Source: Sediminibacterium sp.
GTDB taxonomy: Bacteria; Bacteroidota; Bacteroidia; Chitinophagales; Chitinophagaceae
Assembly: GCA_028288645.1 (NCBI GenBank)
Contig: JAQBNJ010000513.1
Span: 1-9,210, forward strand
Direction: 5' to 3'
DNA length: 9,210 nt
Made by a program: the position numbers and the translations under genes. This document shows, piece by piece, positions 1 through 5,988 of the stretch (position 1 is its first letter; each line of letters starts with the position of its first letter). Below the pieces are notes generated by a model. It was given only the letters and a program-made list of their open reading frames with translations, did not search any database and had not been told where the DNA came from.

Positions 1-70
1 TGCCCTGGCCACCATGACCACTACGGGCAAAAATGCGGATATAATCAATGAAGTTGTTTCTTTCTGACAC
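1..70 (-). CDS. obg: Obg/CgtA GTPase, N-terminal fragment (continues off left edge)
   Basis: Only the first 23 codons are present. Read on the minus strand from a GTG at 68-70 they give (M)SERNNFIDYIRIFARSGHG, then GQG. This matches the start of the glycine-rich Obg fold, in particular Bacteroidota Obg proteins that begin M-S-E-x-N-F-x-D-Y and continue with a SGxGGxG motif. Obg is an essential ribosome-associated GTPase involved in 50S assembly and stress control; the G domain would lie outside the window. No ATG start is possible: the frame is closed by a TAA at 83-85, and the only start codons between it and the conserved sequence are GTG at 68-70 and 77-79. I prefer 68-70 because it gives the family's usual N-terminus. 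The gene lies 54 nt downstream of paaY on the same strand, and its start falls inside an inverted repeat. Identification is by recognition of a short peptide. Confidence 0.8.
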   Translation of the reverse strand, partial: MSERNNFIDYIRIFARSGHGGQG

Positions 71-142
71 GGATAACACGAATTAAAACCAATTACACGA
101 ATTGGGGACAAAGGTACGCCAATGTTATTTGTTATCCGTGTT
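66..142. repeat. Inverted repeat element A between paaY and obg
   Basis: ACACGGATAACA (67-78) and TGTTATCCGTGT (130-141) are perfect 12-bp inverted arms separated by 51 nt. The loop can form a second small stem, CCAATT (89-94) with AATTGG (100-105). The left half contains CAC triplets at 68, 77 and 96. It also shares AACACGAATT (75-84) and AATTACACGAATT (91-103) with element D near 8180. The right arm encodes the end of paaY and the left arm supplies the start codon of obg. It could act as a weak terminator or a processing stem, but it has no convincing T-run. Confidence 0.7.
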
Positions 143-730
143 TCCTGGCCCGTTCCATGTTTGATAAGAATTTGCCTGTAAGGGCCTGTTTGCGGGGATC
201 TCTCTTAAGGGTTCAACCGATTTCCAATGTTCGTACATCTCATTAGGTAATGCCTGGTATAATTTGGTGCCTTCTGTTTTCCATTGGATCATTTCGTCAC
301 TCACTTCCTTTATTTTTTGCGCAGGGTTACCAACGATCAGGCTTCGTTTTTCAAACACGGAATATGCTTTGATAAAACTGAGCGCGCCTACAATGCATTC
401 ATCGCCCAATACTACGTTGTCCATTACCACGCTGTTCATGCCTACCAAAGAATTGGCGCCGATGGTTGCACCGTGTATCACCGCGCCGTGACCGATATGT
501 GCGTTCTGTTGTAATACAACGGTTACACCGAGGAACATGTGAATGGTACAGTTTTCCTGCACATTGCAGCCATCTTCTATAATGATCCCACCCCAGTCTC
601 CGCGGATGGCTGCGCCAGGACCAACGTAAACATTTCTTCCAATGATCACGTTGCCTGTAACAGCAGCCTGCGGATGTATGAAAGCAGATTCATGAATAAC
701 AGGAGTGAAATCTTTAAATGCATATATCAT
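125..730 (-). CDS. paaY: PaaY-like gamma-carbonic anhydrase family thioesterase (hexapeptide repeat)
   Basis: The product is a left-handed beta-helix protein of 201 residues. It contains hexapeptide-repeat sequence such as GNVIIGRNVYVGPGAAIRGD (27-46), followed by a C-terminal helix. The gamma-class zinc ligands are visible as H64 (in CTIHM) and H81/H86 (in HIGHGAVIHG), with the family's five-residue spacing. The C-terminal stretch WKTEGTKLYQ ... VEPLRE is characteristic of PaaY rather than of generic gamma-carbonic anhydrases. PaaY (E. coli, about 196 aa) is reported to hydrolyse CoA thioesters of dead-end products of the phenylacetate pathway. The start is the ATG at 728-730, giving MIYAFKDFTPVIH as in homologues. 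A TTG three codons upstream would also be open but is not needed. The last five residues (NTDNK) and the TAA come from the inverted repeat at 66-142. The gene is separated from the paa operon by the GH2 and tRNA genes. Confidence 0.85.
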   Translation of the reverse strand: MIYAFKDFTPVIHESAFIHPQAAVTGNVIIGRNVYVGPGAAIRGDWGGIIIEDGCNVQENCTIHMFLGVTVVLQQNAHIGHGAVIHGATIGANSLVGMNSVVMDNVVLGDECIVGALSFIKAYSVFEKRSLIVGNPAQKIKEVSDEMIQWKTEGTKLYQALPNEMYEHWKSVEPLREIPANRPLQANSYQTWNGPGNTDNK

Positions 731-821
731 AGGAAACAATTTCGAAATACTAAATTAATCCATTCATACAGTATACCATAGCTTTCGAAATGTGAAATAT
801 ATTATTCTATTAGTCTACTAT

Positions 822-853
822 TTTGGTAGATTAATTAAAACAACCTAATATTG
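822..853 (+). promoter_or_regulatory. Bacteroidota-type promoter for tRNA-Cys
   Basis: TTTG (822-825) is followed after 20 bp by TAATATTG (846-853). This fits the Bacteroidota primary-sigma consensus TTTG-N19-21-TAnnTTTG with one mismatch in the -7 box. The expected start lies a few bases before the mature tRNA 5' end at 865. Transcription start is inferred. Confidence 0.6.
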
Positions 854-864
854 TTTCCGGAAAC

Positions 865-935
865 GGTCATGTGGCCGAGAGGCGAGGCACAGGTCTGCAA
901 AACCTTATACGGCGGTTCAATTCCGTCCATGACCT
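865..935 (+). tRNA. tRNA-Cys (anticodon GCA)
   Basis: The cloverleaf can be drawn by hand. The acceptor stem GGTCATG (865-871) pairs perfectly with CATGACC (928-934). The D stem is GCC (874-876) with GGC (886-888). The anticodon stem is 890-894 with 902-906, with loop CTGCAAA and anticodon GCA at 897-899. The variable region is four bases (907-910). The T stem is 911-915 with 923-927, containing one G-T wobble, around loop TTCAATT. The discriminator base is T935, the U73 identity element expected for cysteine. CCA is not encoded. The top of the anticodon stem (C890 opposite T906) is mismatched. The gene stands alone, with a promoter at 822-853 and a terminator at 971-999. Confidence 0.97.
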
Positions 936-970
936 CATTGATTTTTTTTATATGGCAAGCAATCGAAGAC

Positions 971-999
971 GGGACTGTATTTCTATACGGTCCCTTTTT
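971..999 (+). terminator. Rho-independent terminator of tRNA-Cys
   Basis: GGGACTGTAT (971-980) pairs with ATACGGTCCC (985-994) through ten base pairs, one of them a T-G wobble. The loop is TTCT and a run of five T residues (995-999) follows. It begins 35 nt after the tRNA end, on the same strand. Confidence 0.9.
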
Positions 1000-1017
1000 A
1001 TAATGTAATAGATATTA

Positions 1018-1051
1018 AAACCGTGCCTCTATGTGCAATTTAATTTTCACA
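1018..1051. repeat. Decayed, half copy of inverted repeat element E
   Basis: AAACCGTGCCT (1018-1028) and TGTGCAATTTAATTTTCACA (1032-1051) match the left arm and loop of the hairpin at 8960-9023. The second block differs by one base. This copy has 3 nt between the blocks where the intact copy has 11, and it lacks the complementary right arm, so it can no longer form the long hairpin. Confidence 0.65.
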
Positions 1052-1167
1052 GCGTAGCTGTAACTGTAAATACCAAGTGCCCGAGTGTCATCACCGGTGT
1101 TGCCCAGAATGCAATTAGAAAACCCAGCATGACCGGGTGTTTGCAAGAACTATTTTATTTGGCTTTT
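1052..1167. other. Non-coding spacer with nothing recognisable
   Basis: This is part of the 307-nt gene-free stretch between tRNA-Cys (ends 935) and the GH2 stop (1243). I see only short imperfect palindromes here, such as CACCGGTG (1093-1100), and no coding pattern on either strand. The rest of the stretch holds the tRNA terminator, the decayed repeat and hairpin B. Confidence 0.5.
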
Positions 1168-1243
1168 AAAAATATTGCCACAGACGACACAGATTAGCAC
1201 AGAATTTTCTGTGGCGATCTGTGTCGTCTGTGGCAATATTTTT
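1168..1243 (-). terminator. Inverted repeat element B; probable terminator of the GH2 gene
   Basis: A 27-nt arm (1168-1194) pairs perfectly with 1217-1243. A weaker inner stem (GCACAGAA at 1197-1204 against TTCTGTGGC at 1207-1215) leaves an almost continuous palindrome. On the minus strand the hairpin starts at the last base of the GH2 stop codon and ends in AATATTTTT. That gives a terminator-like U-rich 3' side, although the Ts are part of the stem. Left-arm CAC triplets lie at 1179, 1188 and 1198. Confidence 0.7.
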
Positions 1244-3999
1244 TACCTGAAATCAAACCATAAACTCCCCTTTATTAAACCGTCTACAGGATTATTCTTC
1301 TGGCTCTTCGGTCCCATCGTTTCAGCACCTTTAAATTTAGTGCCGATAGGGGGAATACCATTGAGGAAACCAATATTTCCTTTCGGAAAAGGCGGGTTTA
1401 CGAATGGATTGAAATTTGTTTTTTGTTTCGGAGTATTAAACATTTGAAGATATAATCCCGGCACATCCGTGTAAACCGTAAAGGGTGACACTGTGTTTTC
1501 AATGGTTGCCCAATACATATCTGAATGATAACCTTTGAACTCAGGGTATTCAAATGTTTCGCCGGTAATGGTGTTGTTATATTTTTTATGCCATACATCA
1601 ATAGTTGCACCTTTTAAACGGTTCTTCCAAACATGGAAGGGGCCGCCGCCGAGCCATTTCAGGCCGGTTATTTTTGATTCATCTGTGTTGAATGTGATGC
1701 CGTAGAAACTGGACGTGTCTTTTTGGGTGTAGCTGTATTCAAGCTTGGCTGGAAAATTAAATGCAAACGTCCATTTTAAATTTAGTGAATTTATACCACT
1801 GTATGCTATCTCTATAACATAGCTATCTCTCTCACCCTTGTGATGCCGAAAACTTTGCAGTGATTGTTTTTCATTGGCCAATACTGGGCCATCACCAAAT
1901 GGGATTATTTTATTGTTTTTAATAATGGACTGCAATAAACCAGTTTTTTTATCAAAATTGTATTTAATGCCATCCTGTAAAATACTATAAATATTTTCTT
2001 CTTCTATTTCTTTTGGATCGATTCTCTCTTGTCTGACCACATCCTCAAATTGATTTTTGTGTAGTATATCTGAAGGCAGTTTAATAGGCCATGTCCATGT
2101 ATACAATTCATGGCCATTGACATCTATTGCTGAAAAACAAAGAGCGTCTGCGCTGTACCAATTCGCGGGCAATGATAACTGCATGGATTCTTTCTTACCG
2201 GGTTCCAATGCCATGGTAGATTTTCCCGAAGTAATGATACTATGTCCCGTTTTATTCTCTTTTGAGAGCGGATATTTTATTAGTTGCCACGTGAATTTGC
2301 AAACAGACAAATTTGTATAATGATAATTATTCTCTATCTCCAATTTCCCATCAAAGTTTTTATCAAGCACAGGTTTACTCACCTGCACCGGCGACCATAA
2401 TTCCTTGATCGTATAATAGCTTCCTTCTTTCTCACGATGCGGACCAACAATTCCATCCGGTGCATTGTTGCCGTACGTATCAATGCTATCATGTTTATCA
2501 TGCCGAACAATTCCTTCATCCGCTAAAACCCATAAGAACCCGCCTGCATGGTGTGGATTTTTTCGCATGAGGTTCCAGTAATCTTCTAATCCTGCGCCAT
2601 GGCCGCCATCATATAAGCCATGGATCATTTCGGTATGTAAGAGAATATCATCTTTGGCTGCTGCTTTTTCTATATAAGCGTAATCGGGATAATGTTTGGT
2701 ATCTACATTATTAAAATTACTCCATGGATGCAGTACCGTTCTGTATTGCGGATCATATTGTGCATAGTAGCTATCCAGGTCTGTATTCCATCCACCTTCG
2801 TTGCCATTATCCCAAAAAATAATCGATGGGTGATTCACATCTCTTTTTACCAGCTCCGCAACCAACTTTGCGCCAACAGGCGTTGCATATTTTTTCTGCC
2901 AGCCTGTTAACTCATCCAGCACAAATAATCCCAATGAATCGCAGAGATCGAGAAATTCTGCATCGGGCGGATAGTGCGACATGCGCACTGCATTCATATT
3001 CATATCTTTTATCAGCGCGATATCCTGCAGGTGAATCTTCCGGCTCAATGTTCTTCCTGATTCGGGCCAGGAACTATGGCGGTTAACGCCTTTCAATATT
3101 ACTTTTGTATTGTTTACATAAATGCCATCGCCTTTTCTTACTTCTATCGTTCTGAATCCAAATCGTTGCTGCAGGGTATGGATGATCTTGTTTTTGCGAA
3201 GAATGCTTATTTCAACTTTATACAGTTTCGGGAATTCAGGATTCCATGCCTGGATACCTGGAACGGATTGGGAAAGATGAACGAGTTCAATATTATTTGC
3301 GACAGTTGAGAAAGAATTTCCTATGTTCTCACCTTTTATTGTTTTAATCTGTGCTATGATTACATCGCGGGGAGTGATGTTTTCTATCCATACATCCATA
3401 TTGAATTTCCCATCCGCCTTAGCATCGATGGCAACGCGGTTAATAAAATTCTCAGGTTGGATCTTTAAATATACGGGCCGATAAATACCTCCGAATACCC
3501 AGAAATCACCTTCACGCTCAGCGCGGTTAACAGAACTGTCTGCGCTCATTTTACTTACATCTGCTTCCAGCACATTATCTGCTCCGGGTTTGATGAATGG
3601 CGTAATATTATAAGAGAACTCGTAAAAACCTCCCTGGTGTAACGGTCCTACTACCTGGCCGTTGATCTTTACTTCAACATCTGTCATCACTCCTGCAAAT
3701 ACCAATTCAACCTGTTTGCTGCCCCAGTTTTTATCTGCTGTAAAATGATATTTATATAAACCGTGTTCTTGGTGTTTATTTTTTTCATGCCCATAATTGT
3801 AACCGCCAAACCCCTGCATCTCCCAGTTGGATGGAACGGGGATCTTTGTCCAGCTACCGCTTTTGGCACCTTCGGTGCAAAAGAAATCCCAGTTAACGGT
3901 ATGGTCCTTATCTGTGCCTGATAAATATTTGATGACGGTTTGTTGTGCGTTTGTGAGGAGGCAGCAAAATAAAAAGAGTAGCGAAAGCAGTGATCTCAT
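1243..3999 (-). CDS. Secreted GH2 family glycoside hydrolase (beta-galactosidase-like)
   Basis: The product has 918 residues and an N-terminal signal peptide (hydrophobic 3-15, ending near TNAQQ at 16-20), so it is exported, presumably to the periplasm. The GH2 order is visible: a sugar-binding jelly roll at about 45-180 (VPSNWEMQGFG; DFWVFGGIYRPVYL), an Ig-like domain at about 183-285 (AWNPEFPKLY), and a TIM barrel from about 286. The probable acid/base is E401 in WDNGNEGG. The probable nucleophile is E457 in LLHTEMIHG, followed by GLYDGGHGAGLEDYW. The region at about 685-900 resembles the beta-galactosidase small-chain beta-sandwich (YNFDKKTGLLQSI; WLGGGPFHVWKNRLKGA). The family hydrolyses terminal beta-galactosides or related glycosides; the substrate cannot be fixed from sequence. 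The gene lies 64 nt after paaI on the same strand but has no metabolic link to it. No TonB, SusCD or sensor partner is in view. Hairpin B starts at its stop codon. Confidence 0.88.
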   Translation of the reverse strand: MRSLLSLLFLFCCLLTNAQQTVIKYLSGTDKDHTVNWDFFCTEGAKSGSWTKIPVPSNWEMQGFGGYNYGHEKNKHQEHGLYKYHFTADKNWGSKQVELVFAGVMTDVEVKINGQVVGPLHQGGFYEFSYNITPFIKPGADNVLEADVSKMSADSSVNRAEREGDFWVFGGIYRPVYLKIQPENFINRVAIDAKADGKFNMDVWIENITPRDVIIAQIKTIKGENIGNSFSTVANNIELVHLSQSVPGIQAWNPEFPKLYKVEISILRKNKIIHTLQQRFGFRTIEVRKGDGIYVNNTKVILKGVNRHSSWPESGRTLSRKIHLQDIALIKDMNMNAVRMSHYPPDAEFLDLCDSLGLFVLDELTGWQKKYATPVGAKLVAELVKRDVNHPSIIFWDNGNEGGWNTDLDSYYAQYDPQYRTVLHPWSNFNNVDTKHYPDYAYIEKAAAKDDILLHTEMIHGLYDGGHGAGLEDYWNLMRKNPHHAGGFLWVLADEGIVRHDKHDSIDTYGNNAPDGIVGPHREKEGSYYTIKELWSPVQVSKPVLDKNFDGKLEIENNYHYTNLSVCKFTWQLIKYPLSKENKTGHSIITSGKSTMALEPGKKESMQLSLPANWYSADALCFSAIDVNGHELYTWTWPIKLPSDILHKNQFEDVVRQERIDPKEIEEENIYSILQDGIKYNFDKKTGLLQSIIKNNKIIPFGDGPVLANEKQSLQSFRHHKGERDSYVIEIAYSGINSLNLKWTFAFNFPAKLEYSYTQKDTSSFYGITFNTDESKITGLKWLGGGPFHVWKNRLKGATIDVWHKKYNNTITGETFEYPEFKGYHSDMYWATIENTVSPFTVYTDVPGLYLQMFNTPKQKTNFNPFVNPPFPKGNIGFLNGIPPIGTKFKGAETMGPKSQKNNPVDGLIKGSLWFDFR

Positions 4000-4028
4000 G
4001 GCAGGAAGTTTATCTGCCTAAATGTACT

Positions 4029-4070
4029 GAAATAACGGTCGGGACGCTAAAGCGGTCTGAACGTTATTTC
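4029..4070 (-). terminator. Stem-loop overlapping the paaI stop; possible end of the paa operon
   Basis: GAAATAACG (4029-4037) pairs with CGTTATTTC (4062-4070), and an inner CGCT-AA-AGCG stem lies at 4045-4054. The right side includes the paaI stop codon (4064-4066). No T-run follows on the minus strand, so termination is uncertain. It could be a processing or 3'-end-stabilising structure instead. Confidence 0.4.
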
Positions 4071-4495
4071 ATCAGTGGTTTGCCTGTTCTGAAACAGGTG
4101 CCCTTAAAATGCGCAACCGTTTCATTGTTTTGATTGGTGATGGTAATAAAGTATAGACCCGTACTTCTCCCGTTATGATTTTCTTTGGCTTCTGCAGTAA
4201 GCGTATCGCCAACCTGTACAGCTTTTGTGAAGTTGATTGATGTATCCAGGGCAACAGATAAATTATTCCGGTTATTGCAGGCAAATGCGAATGCGCTATC
4301 GGCCAAAGAAAAAGCAATACCGCCGTGAACAATACCAAAGCCGTTGATCATTTCTTCTCTTACCTGCATTTGTATTTTGCTATACCCTTCTTTTATTTCG
4401 AGTACAGAGATGCCGAGCCATTGAGAGAATTTATCATGTTCCATCATATGGTTCACTACCTGCTGTGCAAACTTGTCCTGTTCATTCATGATCAT
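4064..4495 (-). CDS. paaI: PaaI hotdog-fold acyl-CoA thioesterase
   Basis: The product is a 143-residue single hotdog domain, close to E. coli PaaI (140 aa). The signature N-G-x-x-I-V-H-G-G-I-A-F-S-L-A-D is present, with N51, H57-G58-G59 and the likely catalytic D66. It continues into FACN and the beta-sheet stretch ALDTSINFTKAVQVGDTL. PaaI hydrolyses (hydroxy)phenylacetyl-CoA-type thioesters in the cytoplasm, releasing CoA when pathway intermediates stall. The start is the ATG at 4493-4495. It overlaps the TGA of paaG as ATGA, which implies translational coupling and favours this codon over the in-frame ATG two codons later. It is the last paa gene of this transcript, and a stem-loop overlaps its stop codon. 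Confidence 0.92.
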   Translation of the reverse strand: MIMNEQDKFAQQVVNHMMEHDKFSQWLGISVLEIKEGYSKIQMQVREEMINGFGIVHGGIAFSLADSAFAFACNNRNNLSVALDTSINFTKAVQVGDTLTAEAKENHNGRSTGLYFITITNQNNETVAHFKGTCFRTGKPLMK

Positions 4496-5268
4496 TCGCC
4501 TTTAAAATTGGGTGAACGTTTTTCAAGAAAAGCCTGCACGCCTTCTGTAAAATCGGAGGTGGCCGCGGCTTTCTGTTGGTATTCGTCTTCCAGTAGTAAT
4601 TGTCTTTCTAAATTATTGGAAGCCGATTCATTTAATGCGTGTTTGATATAAGCCAAAGCTTTGGTCGGCATCTGTGCCAATATTGCTGCGATCTTTTTGC
4701 TTTCTTCAATAAATGATTCATCGCTGAATACTTTGTAGAGCATACCCATTTGTAAAGCATCTGTTGCAGAAACTTTATCTCCCAACATCATTAAGGCACT
4801 TGCTTTCTGAAAACCGACCAGGCGCGGTAAGTGATAAGATCCACCGCTATCCGGTATCAAACCAATTTTTGAAAATGCCTGTATAAAAGAAGCGGACTGT
4901 GTTGCTACAACAATATCACATGCCAATGCAATATTGGCACCTGCGCCGGCTGCTACACCATTAACTGCGGCGACGATTGGTTTTGGAATGGTACGAAGCC
5001 GTGTAATAACGGGGTTATAATGTTCACCTAAGATCTTCGCCATACCCGGACCATCGGGGTCAACAACTTCTGCCAGGTCCTGCCCCGCACAAAATCCTTT
5101 GCCTGCACCTGTAATATAAATGCAACGTACTTCCGTGTTCTCCGCACATTCATCCAAGACTGATTGAAACAACAATGCCATCTCACGATTAAAAGAATTC
5201 AATTTATCAGGACGATTGAACGTAATCGTAGCAACATTATTTTCAACAGCTAAAATGATTGATGACAT
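4492..5268 (-). CDS. paaG: PaaG ring-1,2-epoxyphenylacetyl-CoA isomerase (crotonase fold)
   Basis: This crotonase-superfamily enzyme has 258 residues counted from the ATG at 5266-5268. It converts the ring 1,2-epoxide of phenylacetyl-CoA to the oxepin-CoA. The oxyanion-hole segments are GAGKGFCAGQDL (about 55-66) and NGVAAGAGANIALACD (103-118). The motif IQAFSKIGLIPDSGGS carries D140, the position of the isomerase aspartate in E. coli PaaG (D136 there). The FCAGQDL motif, the C-terminal KRSPNF ending and the lack of a hydratase glutamate pair argue for PaaG over PaaF. The reading frame stays open to a TTG two codons further upstream, but ATG gives the standard MSSIILAVENN start. The 138-nt gap after paaD is unusual for this tight operon and is filled by a perfect 39-bp hairpin. 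The gene overlaps paaI by 4 nt. Confidence 0.92.
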   Translation of the reverse strand: MSSIILAVENNVATITFNRPDKLNSFNREMALLFQSVLDECAENTEVRCIYITGAGKGFCAGQDLAEVVDPDGPGMAKILGEHYNPVITRLRTIPKPIVAAVNGVAAGAGANIALACDIVVATQSASFIQAFSKIGLIPDSGGSYHLPRLVGFQKASALMMLGDKVSATDALQMGMLYKVFSDESFIEESKKIAAILAQMPTKALAYIKHALNESASNNLERQLLLEDEYQQKAAATSDFTEGVQAFLEKRSPNFKGE

Positions 5269-5305
5269 CTGCAATTGTTTAAACGAATATACTCATTCAG
5301 CAACT

Positions 5306-5403
5306 CTCTGTGAAACTCTGTGTACTCCGTGTCTCTGTGGTGAAGTCTTCGCTTCGATAATTTTTTCACCACAGAGACACGGAGTACACAGAGTTTCACA
5401 GAG
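5306..5403. repeat. Inverted repeat element C: perfect 39-bp hairpin inside the paa operon
   Basis: Arms 5306-5344 and 5365-5403 are perfectly complementary over 39 bp, with a 20-nt loop (5345-5364). The right arm contains CAC triplets at 5370, 5378, 5387 and 5397. The hairpin begins 3 nt after the paaD stop (5407-5409) and ends 37 nt before the paaG ATG. No T-run follows on either strand, so it does not look like a classical intrinsic terminator. Confidence 0.9.
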
Positions 5404-5406
5404 GGG

Positions 5407-5946
5407 CTAGTGGCATTTGAAATAATCGAAAGGTTCTTTGCAATCGTTGCATTGATATAAAGCTTTGCATGCGGTGCTGCCAAACTGAGAAACCAATCTT
5501 GTATGATACGAATTACATAACGGGCACTGGATCGCTTCTTCTTCCTGGAATGAATCCGGTGTGCAAACAGCCTGCCTGTATTGCGGCGGAGCGATGCCGT
5601 ATGCTTTTAATTTTTCCTTCCCATGTTCACTTATCCAATCAGTTGTCCATGCGGGCGAAAGAACTTCGATGATCTTAATATCCGTAAATCCCTCCGCCAG
5701 CAAAGCCATGCGGATATTTATTTTCATTACATCGATAGCTGGACAACCCGTATAGGTTGGCGTCACAAAAACATTGATGACAGAATTCGGCTCAACCTCT
5801 ATGTTTCTCACCACACCCAAATCGATGACAGACAAAACCGGCACTTCCGGATCAGAAACTGTTTCGAGAATTTCCAGCACCCTTCGCTTCACTTCTTCCG
5901 ACGAGGTAAGTTTATTATTGATGATATGTTTACTTAGTGACTCCAT
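5407..5946 (-). CDS. paaD: PaaD, MIP18/DUF59 Fe-S maturation factor of the phenylacetyl-CoA epoxidase
   Basis: The product has 179 residues. The N-terminal MIP18/DUF59 domain shows ILETVSDPEVPVLSVIDLG (26-44) and TPTYTGCPAIDVM (62-74), with the conserved C68. The C-terminal part is a zinc-ribbon-like segment: C141-P-L-C144, C160, then C166-N-D-C169, with a further C178. This two-part arrangement is that of PaaD, which is needed for a functional PaaABCE epoxidase, probably through Fe-S cluster or metal assembly. It is not itself a catalytic subunit. The start ATG (5944-5946) lies 42 nt after the paaC stop, across a G/C-rich intergenic repeat. It is cytoplasmic, with no signal or membrane segment. 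Confidence 0.95.
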   Translation of the reverse strand: MESLSKHIINNKLTSSEEVKRRVLEILETVSDPEVPVLSVIDLGVVRNIEVEPNSVINVFVTPTYTGCPAIDVMKINIRMALLAEGFTDIKIIEVLSPAWTTDWISEHGKEKLKAYGIAPPQYRQAVCTPDSFQEEEAIQCPLCNSYHTRLVSQFGSTACKALYQCNDCKEPFDYFKCH

Positions 5947-5950
5947 GTTA

Positions 5951-5985
5951 ATTCCCCCTTCAGGGGGTTAGGGGGTGAGGTTGGA
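5951..5985. repeat. Bacteroidota 'SPPNPLKGE' intergenic repeat between paaC and paaD
   Basis: The paaC-paaD spacer contains CCCCC-TTCA-GGGGG (5954-5967), followed by TTA and a second G5 run (5971-5975). On the minus strand one frame reads S-P-P-N-P-L-K-G-E, a string I recall as a frequent spurious peptide in Bacteroidota genomes. It can form a short C5/G5 hairpin within the paa mRNA. It is non-coding; calling it a dispersed repeat relies on recollection because only one copy is in this window. Confidence 0.6.
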
Positions 5986-5988
5986 TTT

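Noticed and set aside
2..67. Plus-strand open frame ALATMTTTGKNADIINEVVSF ending in TGA, as a possible 3' end of a gene
   Set aside because: The minus strand of the same bases encodes a recognisable Obg N-terminus, while the plus-strand peptide matches nothing I know.
731..739. TTG start three codons upstream for paaY
   Set aside because: The ATG at 728-730 gives the family's normal start (MIYAFKDFTPVIH).
4072..4338. 88-codon minus-strand frame overlapping paaI
   Set aside because: It is out of frame with the well-supported PaaI protein and has no protein-like pattern.
5269..5274. TTG start two codons upstream for paaG
   Set aside because: The ATG at 5266-5268 gives the usual crotonase N-terminus, so the longer form is not needed.
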